From the NCBI GenBank assembly GCA_035623075.1, contig DASPUC010000022.1:124001-188000 (forward strand): 64,000 nucleotides of DNA, given 5' to 3'. This document shows positions 1 through 8,405 of the stretch, in pieces (position 1 is the first letter of the stretch; every line of letters begins with the position of its first letter). Both the position numbers and the translations under genes were made by a program. The notes below the pieces were generated by a model, which searched no databases, was not told the DNA's origin, and saw only the letters and a program-made list of their open reading frames with translations. The stretch is from Nitrospiraceae bacterium (lineage in GTDB: Bacteria > Nitrospirota > Nitrospiria > Nitrospirales > Nitrospiraceae).

Positions 1-378
1 CGGATAGAGGATCCGTTCTTCTTTCATGTTGTGGGAGCCGAGAACGTTCAAGAGTGCCTGCTCTTCTTGATCGCTGTCACGGTTCTGCCCCGCCACTTTG
101 TCATGAATGGCTTCGAGCTGCTGCCCGATCTGACGATGCTCTGCTCTCATGACAACGGTCGGCCCAGCTCCGGAGATGCCGGTTTTGTCTTCCCACAAAG
201 GGAACAGGAGATCTTCCTCCCACACGATGTGCCGCTGCAGGCCGCTTTTGAATTGCTCAAAGGCTTCCTTGGCCTGTGCGAAGTCAGACCGCTTCAATTT
301 TTGGTAGGTCTTGAACAACTCATCCAGCCGATCGTGGTCCTGTTCGTAAAACTTGAGAATCGTGTTCAGCTCACTCAT
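1..378 (-). CDS. Hemerythrin HHE-domain protein (3' end outside window)
   Basis: The minus strand is open from an ATG at 378 to the window edge (126 codons, no stop). The translation begins MSELNTILKFYEQDHDRLDE and continues with HIVWEEDLLFP, AEHRQI and HNMKEERILYP. These His/Glu pairs (HDRLDE, HxxxEE, EHRQ, HNMKEE) are the di-iron ligand pattern of hemerythrin-like HHE proteins. Such proteins bind oxygen or NO, or help repair iron centres. It is cytosolic, with no signal peptide. It is the most distal visible gene of the pyruvate:ferredoxin oxidoreductase cluster, downstream of a cytochrome c gene, so protecting oxygen-sensitive Fe-S enzymes is a reasonable inference. The identification is strong; the ligand and role are not shown by the sequence. 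Confidence 0.88.
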   Translation of the reverse strand, partial: MSELNTILKFYEQDHDRLDELFKTYQKLKRSDFAQAKEAFEQFKSGLQRHIVWEEDLLFPLWEDKTGISGAGPTVVMRAEHRQIGQQLEAIHDKVAGQNRDSDQEEQALLNVLGSHNMKEERILYP

Positions 379-610
379 TGTGTCCCCCTTCATGTAAAGC
401 CAAGAGCATATGGCGTATGGCTGAAAGCCTATACCAGGTACGTCCCTCGTCGCTCGTATCTCGTTTAGCGGGCACAACGCTCTGGGCCAGGGGCGGGAGG
501 ACTTGGAAAGAGCGGGCTTTGCTGGCCCTTACCCAGTCCCTCTTGCCTCTCACCAGATCAATCAAGATTCGCTTCACGAGAGACGGTTTCCGGTAATACA
601 CCTCACGCAC
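371..610 (-). CDS. Small basic hypothetical protein (doubtful)
   Basis: A 79-codon frame, rich in Arg and Lys, fills the gap between the cytochrome c gene and the hemerythrin gene. It overlaps each neighbour by 8 nt, an arrangement that would allow translational coupling. No domain, signal peptide or membrane segment is visible. A similar-length frame exists on the opposite strand, so length alone is weak support. I keep it only because otherwise 225 bases of the operon would be empty. Confidence 0.25.
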   Translation of the reverse strand: MREVYYRKPSLVKRILIDLVRGKRDWVRASKARSFQVLPPLAQSVVPAKRDTSDEGRTWYRLSAIRHMLLALHEGGHNE

Positions 611-1121
611 CCTCCCTTACCTTGTACTCCAGGTGACAAGCCACGCAGGCCTTCAAAAGATCATTGAACCGCGGCAAAATCTGCTTCATGTCCTTGGTAG
701 GAATGATGCGTGCCAACTCCTCCGCTGCTTCGTGGTGTGCCAAGGCCAAATCGTGATATTCGGGAGGAAACTGTTCCGGTCGCTGTTGAGCCATCGCCTG
801 TCGGTGCATGAAGAAACCTAGGTGGGATTCGGTTAGACCTTTCGCCAATTCATAGTCCTCTTCGACCAGGGCGTTCACAATTGCCTGGATTGTTTCCAGA
901 TGTTGCAACATGACCGCGCGATGTACTTTCGCATCCGATGGCGACAGCGGAATCGTATGCCTGGTCTCAGGCGTTGAAATGGGGTTGGGCCGCTCCTCGG
1001 CGCGGTGGTGCGCGACCTGGGTACAACCAGCTGATAACATGCTAGAAAAGGCCGTTAGAACCGCTCCTCCCAGGAGGACCAGATTCCCTCTATATAATGG
1101 TAGAGACGACATTCGAGACAT
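603..1121 (-). CDS. Monohaem cytochrome c lipoprotein, cytochrome c'-like
   Basis: The 172-aa protein has an N-terminal hydrophobic export segment ending at a Cys (LSAGC), consistent with lipidation and membrane anchoring. A helical, His-rich body follows. One haem-binding CxxCH (CVACH) lies about ten residues from the C-terminus, the position typical of cytochrome c' and related four-helix c-type cytochromes. These carry electrons or bind NO/CO in the periplasm. It is 38 nt downstream of porB, in line with the POR genes and before a hemerythrin. An outward-facing redox protein next to a cytosolic oxidoreductase suggests a protective role rather than a direct partner. The haem motif is certain; the subfamily is an inference from motif position. 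Confidence 0.82.
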   Translation of the reverse strand: MSRMSSLPLYRGNLVLLGGAVLTAFSSMLSAGCTQVAHHRAEERPNPISTPETRHTIPLSPSDAKVHRAVMLQHLETIQAIVNALVEEDYELAKGLTESHLGFFMHRQAMAQQRPEQFPPEYHDLALAHHEAAEELARIIPTKDMKQILPRFNDLLKACVACHLEYKVREGA

Positions 1122-1159
1122 TTTTAAGCTCTTTGAATGAAATCAATACGTTAGCTCCG

Positions 1160-2107
1160 TCAGGCCGTCTGTTCAGCTTTTTTTACCCTGTCCCAGTACG
1201 TATTTATTCGAGTCTGGATGTGCACGATGACTTCCGTCTGCACGATCGGCTCGAAGAGATGGCGGAACCGACCTTGGAGTTTGAGATAATCTTCGACAGG
1301 TTGGAGTGTAGGCATGTAGGTATGCACCACGTTGCCATTAATCGCTTCTTTCAATGGCCACAGTCCGCACTCCACCGCCAATCTCGCCACATCAGGAGTA
1401 TAGGCTGCATCAAATACCCATCCTGTCGGACATGCCGCGAACGCCAGGAAAAGTTTGGGACCGGGATAGCTCGCCGCGCGCAGAAATTTCTCTTCGAGGT
1501 CGAGTGGAAAACGAGGCGACACAGTCGCCATGTACGGAGGCTGATGTGCACGCCAGATTTCGAAAATGTCTTTCTTTTCCTGAGTGGTGCCGGCGGGGTG
1601 TTGCACCGCACAGGGTGAGGTGGCGGTTCTAGCACCATACGGGGTGGCAGGGCTGAGCTGAACCCCTGTGTTGCCGTAGGCTTCGTTGTCGTAACAGAAA
1701 TAATAAAAATCCAACTTCCTGCTAATGGCCCCTGATGTCGATGAAAGCGCCATGTCGTAGGTCGATCCGTCTCCGCCCAACACCACCACTTTGACATCTT
1801 CTTCCTTCGGCAATCGCCCTTTGGCAATCAACACATCGAGAGCATCGCGAACACCCTGTGCCCCGGCCGGTGCTGATCCCATCGTTGTGTAGAGCCAGGA
1901 CGCATCGAGCGGCGTGAAAGGGAAGGCCGCCAGGTTGGTGAAGCAGCCTGCTGCATTGACGTAAACGACACGGCTGCCGAGCACCTTGGACGCAAGCCGC
2001 AACGATTCGAGTCCTCCACAGCCAGCGCAGAGCGGTGTGCCAGGAAACACATGCTCTTCTCGAGGAATCTGATGCAACTCTTTGAAGATATGTGGCTCCC
2101 AAGCCAT
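1160..2107 (-). CDS. porB: Pyruvate/2-oxoacid:ferredoxin oxidoreductase, beta subunit
   Basis: This 315-aa protein carries the thiamine diphosphate site of POR. The GDG at the start of the GDGSTYDMALSS stretch, followed by NEAYGNTGVQ, binds the Mg-diphosphate. The early CAGCG pair and the later Cys in AAGC and SPC fit the extra [4Fe-4S] cluster of PorB. The start at 2107 (MAWEPHIF) is chosen because it lies 8 nt after the porA stop; the open frame upstream overlaps porA and looks non-coding. The enzyme interconverts pyruvate plus CoA with acetyl-CoA, CO2 and reduced ferredoxin. In autotrophic Nitrospira-like organisms it can run reductively in the reverse TCA cycle. A related 2-oxoacid substrate cannot be excluded from sequence. 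Confidence 0.93.
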   Translation of the reverse strand: MAWEPHIFKELHQIPREEHVFPGTPLCAGCGGLESLRLASKVLGSRVVYVNAAGCFTNLAAFPFTPLDASWLYTTMGSAPAGAQGVRDALDVLIAKGRLPKEEDVKVVVLGGDGSTYDMALSSTSGAISRKLDFYYFCYDNEAYGNTGVQLSPATPYGARTATSPCAVQHPAGTTQEKKDIFEIWRAHQPPYMATVSPRFPLDLEEKFLRAASYPGPKLFLAFAACPTGWVFDAAYTPDVARLAVECGLWPLKEAINGNVVHTYMPTLQPVEDYLKLQGRFRHLFEPIVQTEVIVHIQTRINTYWDRVKKAEQTA

Positions 2108-2115
2108 GCTGCATC

Positions 2116-3357
2116 TCACCTGCCAGTTTTGAGTTCGTGCGCGAGGTACTGGAGCTGTTCTATCTCTCGATGCTCGCTTTCGGTATAGAGCAACACCGGT
2201 CCGATCCCTTTCCCCCGGACTCCGGCATCCGCTGTTTGTTCGAAGATCGCTTGGAATTCTCCCTCGGACAGATTCTTTCCTCCCAGACCCCCGATGAATG
2301 AACAAAGTGCTCTCGGCCGCAAGGCTTCGTGGTAAAGACAGGCTGAAATCTCCTGAAACAGAATACCGCCCTGCCCCGGTGACAGATTTTGATCCAACAC
2401 AGCCACGGCCCGGCGGCCTTGCAGCGCCTGCTGGATCGCAGTGGTCGGCCAGGGACGGATCACACGCAACCGAAGCAATCCCACACGGCGGCCCTGTCCC
2501 CTCGCCGCGTCGACCGCTGCCTTCCCTTTGCTCGCAAAGGCGTTGGTCATGACGAGGACATCCTCTGCCTCATCAAGACGGTAGCCTTCCACCAGGTCGT
2601 AGCGACGGCCACAGAGCCGTTCGAAGTCCGTAGCCGCCTCTTCATGCACTTGAAGCGCGTTCATTGAAGCGAGATGGATTTGGTGACGGAAGTAACTGTA
2701 AGTCGATCCGCCGAGCACTGCCGTCCCGAGCGCGTGAGGGACCGACGCTTTGAACCCCAGATGAGCCGGACGGAACGGCGGCAGGAAAGCCTGCACCATC
2801 TGTGGATCAGGTAGGATGACCGGCTCGCGCGTGAAGGAAAGATAAAATCCGTCCAGATTCACCATGACGGGCAGACAGACCCGCTGGTCTTCAGCGATGC
2901 GGTACGCCATAATGATGGAGTCCACCACTTCCTGACAGGTTTCAGCATGGATCTGTAGAAAACCGGAATCTCTCGCTGCCAGGACGTCATTGTGGTCCGG
3001 CTCCAGGGTGATCGGCGACGCCAGCGCGCGGGACACGTTCACCAGCACGAACGGCACCCGCCATCCCACCACCGTGTAGAGCACCTCGAAGGCGTGAAGC
3101 AGGCCTTGGCTCGACGTCGCGGTAAACACGCGCGCACCAGTTGCCGCCGCCGCTCCTGCCGCAGTCATCATCGAATGTTCCGAATCGAGCGTGATGAAGC
3201 GGGCATTGAGTGATCCGTCCCCGCACCACTTGGAAAGAGCTTCGACGATTTCCGTTTGCGGAGTGATCGGAAACGCCGGGACATAGTCCACGTCGGACAG
3301 ACGAGCTCCCCAGGCTGCTGCGAGATTGCCGGTCATCATCTGGTGTGTCTGGTTCAT
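2116..3357 (-). CDS. porA: Pyruvate/2-oxoacid:ferredoxin oxidoreductase, alpha subunit
   Basis: The 413-aa product has the PorA core: a pyrimidine-binding PFOR domain starting at FPITPQTE, the DSEHSMMTAAGAAAATGAR segment, and a C-terminal transketolase-like domain II. It pairs with PorB to form the thiamine diphosphate active site. The gene lies 8 nt before porB and about 115 nt after the gamma-delta gene. Its first codons (MNQTHQMM) are the last copies of a degenerate AACCAGACA-like repeat that fills the upstream gap, so the N-terminus may be repeat-derived or the start may be a little further in. There are no ferredoxin domains in this chain; those are on the gamma-delta protein. Confidence 0.93.
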   Translation of the reverse strand: MNQTHQMMTGNLAAAWGARLSDVDYVPAFPITPQTEIVEALSKWCGDGSLNARFITLDSEHSMMTAAGAAAATGARVFTATSSQGLLHAFEVLYTVVGWRVPFVLVNVSRALASPITLEPDHNDVLAARDSGFLQIHAETCQEVVDSIIMAYRIAEDQRVCLPVMVNLDGFYLSFTREPVILPDPQMVQAFLPPFRPAHLGFKASVPHALGTAVLGGSTYSYFRHQIHLASMNALQVHEEAATDFERLCGRRYDLVEGYRLDEAEDVLVMTNAFASKGKAAVDAARGQGRRVGLLRLRVIRPWPTTAIQQALQGRRAVAVLDQNLSPGQGGILFQEISACLYHEALRPRALCSFIGGLGGKNLSEGEFQAIFEQTADAGVRGKGIGPVLLYTESEHREIEQLQYLAHELKTGR

Positions 3358-3465
3358 CTAGTTTGTCTGGGTTGTTTGGTTTATTTGGTTCATTTCGTTG
3401 GTCCGGTTTCTTTCGATGTCTGGCTTATTTCGTTCCTCAGACCAAGGAAACAAGACAAACCAAAT
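3340..3465 (-). repeat. Degenerate 9-nt tandem repeat between porGD and porA, with inverted copy
   Basis: Read on the minus strand, this stretch is a run of imperfect nonamers of the type AACCAGACA / AACCAAACA / AACCAAATA, which continue into the first codons of porA. At 3451-3470 the plus strand carries a copy in the opposite orientation (caagacaaaccaaatagacc). The two arms can pair imperfectly and could form a long hairpin in the porGD-porA mRNA. No gene fits here. Confidence 0.7.
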
Positions 3466-3472
3466 AGACCGT

Positions 3473-4372
3473 TCAGCCTACATTCGTTTCCCGTTCCACG
3501 GTCATTGCGTCGGTCGGACAGACTTCGACGCAATCAAGACAGCCTTTACAGTGCGGATAGTAGATGGCGGGCTTGCCATCCGGTTTGATCGTAATTGCTC
3601 CTTCCGGACAGTTGGCAAAACAGAGCCAGCAGCCATTGCAGAGGTCCGGCCGCAAGACCGGACGGAATGTCCGCCACCCGCTCATCGAGCGGATAGCAGA
3701 ATTAGGTCCGGCCGTAATACTGGCGGTTCCTCTCGTCGGTGATTCATACGCCGGAGCCCATAGCTTCGCCAGAGCTGCAGGCTGGCGCGCACTTCTGTCA
3801 ATAGAGATGACCGGCACTGCTTCATAGGAGCGAAGCCCTACCGCTTGATTACTCTCGATGTCCGATGCGGCAAGACCGAGCTCACTCAATTCCCGCGCGA
3901 TCGCCTCTTGGATTGATTCCCTACGAAGTCCGACGAGTCGTCCGGCTATGGCTCCAAGCAAGGCGCTGATCGCTCCTCGCTTGCCAAAATGCTCAAGCGC
4001 CATCTGGTTGAGGTCCAATGTCGAGAGACGACCGTAAAGAGCGGTCTGAGCCCGTATTTGTTTGGGACTGAGTGGAGAATTGACGAACAGGGCCGTTCCT
4101 TCGTCGACACCCTCCGACACGCGGGCGGCAGGATCTGGGATGAGCGACGCATCTGCGACCACGACTAGATCGGGACTGACGATGAATCCCCGCTCGCGAA
4201 TCGGCTCTTTCGCAATCCGCGTAAACGCATACATCGGCGCGCCCCGGCGCTCAGCCCCGTAGATCGGAGAATCCTGTGCCTGATATCCTTCCAGAAAAGC
4301 TGCGGTTCCAAGAATCCGACTGGCAGTCTTCGCCCCCTGCCCGCCTCGGCCATGAAAGCGAATGGATAGCAC
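3473..4372 (-). CDS. porG: Pyruvate:ferredoxin oxidoreductase, fused gamma-delta subunit
   Basis: The 299-aa chain joins two POR subunits. Residues 1 to about 185 are the gamma domain (begins MLSIRFHGRGGQGAKTASRI, the GxGGQG signature). After a short linker, the last 65 residues are a delta-type ferredoxin with two [4Fe-4S] motifs, CNGCWLCFANCP and CKGCLDCVEVCP. The ferredoxin part passes electrons between the PorB cluster and soluble ferredoxin. Gamma-delta fusion is known in some bacterial PORs. The gene is first of the three por genes and 12 nt downstream of the YtxH gene, so the four genes probably form one transcript. Confidence 0.92.
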   Translation of the reverse strand: MLSIRFHGRGGQGAKTASRILGTAAFLEGYQAQDSPIYGAERRGAPMYAFTRIAKEPIRERGFIVSPDLVVVADASLIPDPAARVSEGVDEGTALFVNSPLSPKQIRAQTALYGRLSTLDLNQMALEHFGKRGAISALLGAIAGRLVGLRRESIQEAIARELSELGLAASDIESNQAVGLRSYEAVPVISIDRSARQPAALAKLWAPAYESPTRGTASITAGPNSAIRSMSGWRTFRPVLRPDLCNGCWLCFANCPEGAITIKPDGKPAIYYPHCKGCLDCVEVCPTDAMTVERETNVG

Positions 4373-4384
4373 GGTGCATCCTCA

Positions 4385-4696
4385 TTAACTACAGCACGTA
4401 TCCATCTTCTCTTTCATGGCCTGTTTACCGGCCATGACGGCCGCGTCGACATCAGCTCGTTTTTCCGCGACAAAATGTTTCCCTCGTTCGATCATTTCAT
4501 CGAGAGCGGCTCGAGCCTCCTTGGCCTTTTCGATGACCTCGTCCTCGGCCTTTCTGGCATACCCCTTCAGCGCTCGGCGCGTTTCCTCGCCCGATTTCGG
4601 CGCGAGAAGAATACCGGCCACCGCTCCGGCGATGGCACCACCGAGAAACGCGAGGGCGATGGCCTGTGTTGAACATTTGGCGTCCTGACTCTCCAT
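4385..4696 (-). CDS. YtxH-domain small membrane-associated protein
   Basis: The 103-aa protein has one hydrophobic, Gly/Ala-rich segment (FLGGAIAGAVAGILLAPKSG, about residues 18-37). The LLAPKSGEETR sequence is diagnostic of YtxH proteins. A charged helical tail ends in CC. YtxH proteins are linked to stress responses but have no defined biochemical role. The start at 4696 has a clear Shine-Dalgarno (GGAGGAT). The gene heads the por cluster and lies about 45 nt downstream of a -24/-12-like promoter. The double Cys at the C-terminus is unusual and could bind a metal or carry a lipid or disulfide; that is speculation. Confidence 0.85.
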   Translation of the reverse strand: MESQDAKCSTQAIALAFLGGAIAGAVAGILLAPKSGEETRRALKGYARKAEDEVIEKAKEARAALDEMIERGKHFVAEKRADVDAAVMAGKQAMKEKMDTCCS

Positions 4697-4738
4697 GATT
4701 CATCCTCCTTGATTGGGATAATTCCCGTGTTGCTGAAA

Positions 4739-4754
4739 AGCGAGGTCTATGCCA
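4739..4754 (-). promoter_or_regulatory. Candidate sigma-54 promoter upstream of ytxH-por
   Basis: The minus strand reads TGGCATAGACCTCGCT. The -24 GG and -12 GC dinucleotides are exactly ten bases apart, and the -24 box matches TGGCA. The -12 box is TCGCT instead of TTGCT. It lies 43-58 nt before the YtxH start codon and points at the por genes. Confidence 0.45.
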
Positions 4755-4915
4755 CAAAGCAGGAGTGACAAAGCGAGCATTTATTGAGATTTGACGAGAT
4801 CTTAGAGAAGGGCTTCGCGGTGAAGAATAAAGTTCTGGGGCATTCCAGGCCTGATCAAGAATGAAGCCTGGTGCAAAAGGCGACAGTGGAGTTCCGCATT
4901 AAGGGTGCGACTAGC

Positions 4916-5521
4916 TCACGGAGTGATGTCCGGACCGGCGCAACACCCTCCATTCCTTGGTTCTATGCCACCTGATCGATGAGGGCCCCTATGACCCATC
5001 CCGTGACCCGGTCCCTGCGCTCCTGCGAAGCTACGCTCGTACTGGATGATGGCCCAAATTTCCTCATCCGTGAGCTGGCCGACGAATCCGATCATGCTGG
5101 TGCCGGGCGAGCCGTTCTTGATCACCCAGAAGATTTCGCCTTCGGTGCGATGCCGCCAGAATCCATGGTGGTGGAAGTTTCTCGGGGCTGGGTCGAGCCC
5201 GGTCGCAGCCGGACCGTTTCCCATTCCGTCCTTGCCGTGGCAGTTGAAGCAGGTACCTTTGCCGTTATAGAGGACCTTCCCTTTTTCGACGACGTCGGGG
5301 GAGTCTGGCAACGGACTCGTGAGAGTGCGCGCCTCTGCAAGCTTGTCGGCCGGCACCCGCGGCTGCATCATGTGTTGCTCGGCAGCCGGTACGGGAGCAA
5401 CAACGAAACCAACGAACAGCGACGTCGCGACCAACACCCGCACTGCCACCCTCACAGCCTTACGGTTTCCCCGGTAAAAGGCGATTCTGTCATCCCGTTC
5501 TGCAACGACCCACTTTGGCAT
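4916..5521 (-). CDS. Monohaem class I cytochrome c, exported
   Basis: The 201-aa protein has a basic N-terminus, a hydrophobic export segment (about residues 24-45, ending PVPAAEQ) and one class I cytochrome c domain. The domain carries haem motif CFNCH, the NGPAATGLDPAPRNF loop, and a distal Met in GTSMIGF. The C-terminal 35 residues are rich in Gly and His and may bind metal. It starts 4 nt after the stop of the tri-haem cytochrome gene and is the last gene of the sulfite/thiosulfate cytochrome operon. The likely role is periplasmic electron shuttle to a terminal oxidase or other cytochromes. A later start inside the export segment is possible. Confidence 0.87.
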   Translation of the reverse strand: MPKWVVAERDDRIAFYRGNRKAVRVAVRVLVATSLFVGFVVAPVPAAEQHMMQPRVPADKLAEARTLTSPLPDSPDVVEKGKVLYNGKGTCFNCHGKDGMGNGPAATGLDPAPRNFHHHGFWRHRTEGEIFWVIKNGSPGTSMIGFVGQLTDEEIWAIIQYERSFAGAQGPGHGMGHRGPHRSGGIEPRNGGCCAGPDITP

Positions 5522-5525
5522 ACCG

Positions 5526-6536
5526 TTAACGTGGTCCTTTGAAGGTCGCTTTCAGATACGCCATGACATCGGCGACTCCCTGTTGGTCGATGGTCAAACG
5601 CCAATAGGGCATGTTCGCGGATTTCCCCATCGCTGCACCGCCGTAATTGATCATGTTGTAGAGATATTCCGTCGGCACCTCGCTGAAGTTGATATTGGCA
5701 TGGATCGCCGGTTTCGGCTCCAGCGTCGCCGCAGCCGGACCGTCACCCTTGCCGGTAAACCCGTGACACTGCGCACAATACTCTTTGTAGATGACCTTGC
5801 CCCGACCGACGCTGGCCTTGCCAAACTCCGGCGCCGTCCAGGGCTCGTAATATTTGAAGTCCGGCACGTCCTGCGCGGCAAGATATCCGATCACAGCCCG
5901 CAATTGCGGATCCGTCGCATCGGCCAGAAATTCACCAGTGTGGATGATGAAGTCCTGCGGGTTCTGCCCAAAACGGTAGAGCCAGTCCATGTTGTACCGC
6001 TGGCCCGCATTCTGCAAGGCAGCACTCTGCTGCCCGCCGATCAGCTTCCCATTTTCCTCGATTGTGTGACAGCCAAGGCAGGCGTGCGCTTTATAGGCCA
6101 CGCCGCCGAACGCGGCCTCGAACTTGGTCACCTTCGAGACGTCGAACGCGCCGACTTTCACCCGGGGATCTTTGTTGTTCTTCTCGAAATAATCCGCAAT
6201 GGCTTCTGCATCCGAATCCGCCACGACGGGATGTTTGACTGCCGTTTCACTGAGATCCCATCGATACCCTTTGGCATAGAGAGTCGCTTCTTTTCCGGTC
6301 AGCCACCGAATCAACCAAGACCGTTGATACTTACTGCCTGCCCAGATCAGGTCCGGCGCTCTAAGATTGAAGCGTGACTCTGCCTGGCCTTCCAATCGAT
6401 GACACTGAACGCAGGCCTGCTGAATCAATTCCTTCGCCCGGGTCTGATCGCTCCCGAACAACAGACGCGGAGCTGAGATCACCCCCACCAATAGCAGCAG
6501 CGCGCCTCCGATGACTACCCCTTTCCTCACATTCAT
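5526..6536 (-). CDS. Tri-haem c-type cytochrome
   Basis: From the start at 6536 (MNVRKGVVIGG, with AAGGA 7 nt upstream) the 336-aa protein has a signal anchor and three haem motifs: CVQCH, CLGCH and CAQCH. Each sits in a class I cytochrome c-like domain. The third domain (KVIYKEYCAQCHGFTGKGDG to the end) is the most canonical. An alternative start at 6551 is equally placed; the much longer open frame upstream overlaps the neighbouring dihaem gene and is not used. It follows the dihaem gene by 37 nt and precedes the monohaem gene by 4 nt. It probably forms a wire from the sulfite dehydrogenase towards the respiratory chain. Confidence 0.88.
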   Translation of the reverse strand: MNVRKGVVIGGALLLLVGVISAPRLLFGSDQTRAKELIQQACVQCHRLEGQAESRFNLRAPDLIWAGSKYQRSWLIRWLTGKEATLYAKGYRWDLSETAVKHPVVADSDAEAIADYFEKNNKDPRVKVGAFDVSKVTKFEAAFGGVAYKAHACLGCHTIEENGKLIGGQQSAALQNAGQRYNMDWLYRFGQNPQDFIIHTGEFLADATDPQLRAVIGYLAAQDVPDFKYYEPWTAPEFGKASVGRGKVIYKEYCAQCHGFTGKGDGPAAATLEPKPAIHANINFSEVPTEYLYNMINYGGAAMGKSANMPYWRLTIDQQGVADVMAYLKATFKGPR

Positions 6537-6573
6537 GACGGCTTCCTTCATCTGTAGCACCCTCATCAAGGCG

Positions 6574-7206
6574 TTATTGTGATAATAACCAGGCATGAAT
6601 ATCGGCAATTTCCTGCTGATTGAGGACGGACCCCCAAGCAGGCATTGGCCCCCGCCCATGCAACACGGTTTCCCAAAACAGATCCTCCTGCGTAAGAATC
6701 GGATTCTTCGCCAGCTTCGGACCCATACCTCCCATGGCTCCGGTCCCATGACAGGCTTGGCAATTGTGAGCAAAAATGTCTGCACCTCTTGCCGCCACGC
6801 CGACCATCCGTCCTCCAGCAGCCGGCTCTTGCGTGAGCGGCTCCGTTTTCCCGATTTCATGGTTGAGCGGCGGCACTCGGTCCGGGGCGCCCGGATGGTA
6901 GCGGGCGGACAGATACCGCACCAGCAACTCGGCTTCATCCTTGGATATTTCTGCGCCCCAATGCCTCATTTTCTCGACCGTGGCTTCCCATCGCACCAGC
7001 GGCAATCGCTGTTGCACGATGAGATCCGCGCTGTGGCAGACGGAACAGCGAGCGAGGATCAATCCTTCCGCACGTGGCGCCAGCGACACGCTCACCGTAG
7101 CCAAGTTCTCTTCTTCCGCCGACGTTATGACGGCGAGACCAAGAAGCGCGCTGATCATGAAGAGAACAGCTCCCCCTCGCCTTATGCCTGACGCCTGACG
7201 GTTCAT
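6574..7206 (-). CDS. Dihaem cytochrome c, probable partner of the sulfite dehydrogenase
   Basis: The start at 7206 gives a 210-aa exported protein. ATG overlaps the stop of the molybdoenzyme gene as ATGA, a sign of translational coupling. There are two haem motifs, CSVCH in a SorB-like N-terminal domain (LARCSVCHSADLI, later VEKMRHWGAEIS) and CQACH in a class I domain (HNCQACHGTGAMGGMGP). Sulfite dehydrogenases of the SorAB and SoxCD types pass electrons from a Mo centre to just such a cytochrome subunit, so this is the likely electron acceptor. The first codons (MNRQASGIRRG) come from a cgtcagg-type short repeat. Confidence 0.87.
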   Translation of the reverse strand: MNRQASGIRRGGAVLFMISALLGLAVITSAEEENLATVSVSLAPRAEGLILARCSVCHSADLIVQQRLPLVRWEATVEKMRHWGAEISKDEAELLVRYLSARYHPGAPDRVPPLNHEIGKTEPLTQEPAAGGRMVGVAARGADIFAHNCQACHGTGAMGGMGPKLAKNPILTQEDLFWETVLHGRGPMPAWGSVLNQQEIADIHAWLLSQ

Positions 7207-8405
7207 GCTTCTGTCACCGTTACCGTGACTCGATCCCATCCATTCCACAGAAACCCGCTTGGATTCCACGGACTCGTGGCCGGCTGCACGTCTCCGCGCT
7301 CATCGGTCGCACGACAGAGAATAGGGAACGTTCCGGCTGTCTTCGCGTTCCAGATCAATTGCCATTGTCTCCAGGCGTACGGTTGATCCTCGCCGACCAA
7401 GCGAGCCGGCTCCCAGGTTTTTCCCTCGTCGATCGACACCTCGACCTTCACCACCTTCGCCTCACCGCTCCAGGCCACACCTTGAATCGTGATGGAACCT
7501 GCCTTCACGGTTTCACCCTCTTGCGGCGCAGCAACAAGTGACTTCACGATCATCTTTTCCACCGGTGTCGATGGTCCGCTCGAGGATGTGCCGGGTTCCA
7601 CAGGCCTTGTCGGCACGCGATAGGCAGTTTGCATGTAATACCCCTTTGCCTCCTCCGTCTGGACCGTAATATCGGTCAACCACTTCGTGCATGAATCCGC
7701 CATCCACCCCGGCGTGATCACCCTGAGCGGCGCCCCATGCAACAGCGGCAGGGGGCGCCCGTTCATCTCGTAGGCGAGAATCGTGTCCGGATGAAGCGCC
7801 TTGTTAAGCGGGATGCTGCGGACGAACAGCGGCACTGAGTCGACGACCGGTCGATCAGCTCCTAGGAACTGCACGTGATGCGCCTGCTCCTTTATTCCTG
7901 CCTGCCCAAGCACATCGTGTAACCGCACACCAGTCCATTGCGCATTCCCGACGGCCCCGCGATCCCATTGCACTCCTGGAACTTTGGGACGATGATGAGC
8001 ACGGCCGTTACCGCTACATTGAACCACTGCCGTGATGGTTACAGATTCCATGTGACGTAAATCTTTCAGCGTGAACTCGCGTGATTGCTCGACCAAGCCA
8101 CCCACCCGTAATCTCCAATTGGCCTGGGAGATAGCCTCGGGCGGCGGCGGCCCGAAATGACTCCGGACGAAGAAACGGGAAGTCGGGGTTAGAAATGAGG
8201 TGAACTCGCGAACCGGTGTTTCGGCGTCGAGTGGATGTGTGACCCTGACGGTGAGAGATGCGGTCTCCCTCGTCCCGGCGCTTTCGTTGCCGGCATTGGC
8301 TGAACGGTGAAGGTTCGGCATGACCAAGCCAAGCCCGAGACCTTGAAGCAGCGTCTTGAGCATCGATCGGCGCGACGTTGGTGCGGCAGATCCTGTGGCG
8401 TTCAT
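7203..8405 (-). CDS. Tat-exported sulfite dehydrogenase / sulfite-oxidase-family molybdoenzyme
   Basis: The 400-aa protein starts at 8405 with an ATGA overlap on the OsmC gene. A twin-arginine leader (SRRSMLKTLLQGLGLG) is followed by the Mo-cofactor domain, with the Mo-ligand Cys in VVQCSGNGR and the RVITPGWMADSCTKWL segment. The C-terminal Mo-co dimerisation (Ig-like) domain starts near KSLVAAPQEGE and ends at the typical WNPSGFLWNGW. This is the full sulfite oxidase layout without haem b. It would oxidise sulfite to sulfate in the periplasm and reduce the adjacent dihaem cytochrome. Family members can also act on other substrates, so substrate is inferred from the neighbours (thiosulfate-dehydrogenase-like gene, haem partner). 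Confidence 0.9.
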   Translation of the reverse strand: MNATGSAAPTSRRSMLKTLLQGLGLGLVMPNLHRSANAGNESAGTRETASLTVRVTHPLDAETPVREFTSFLTPTSRFFVRSHFGPPPPEAISQANWRLRVGGLVEQSREFTLKDLRHMESVTITAVVQCSGNGRAHHRPKVPGVQWDRGAVGNAQWTGVRLHDVLGQAGIKEQAHHVQFLGADRPVVDSVPLFVRSIPLNKALHPDTILAYEMNGRPLPLLHGAPLRVITPGWMADSCTKWLTDITVQTEEAKGYYMQTAYRVPTRPVEPGTSSSGPSTPVEKMIVKSLVAAPQEGETVKAGSITIQGVAWSGEAKVVKVEVSIDEGKTWEPARLVGEDQPYAWRQWQLIWNAKTAGTFPILCRATDERGDVQPATSPWNPSGFLWNGWDRVTVTVTEA

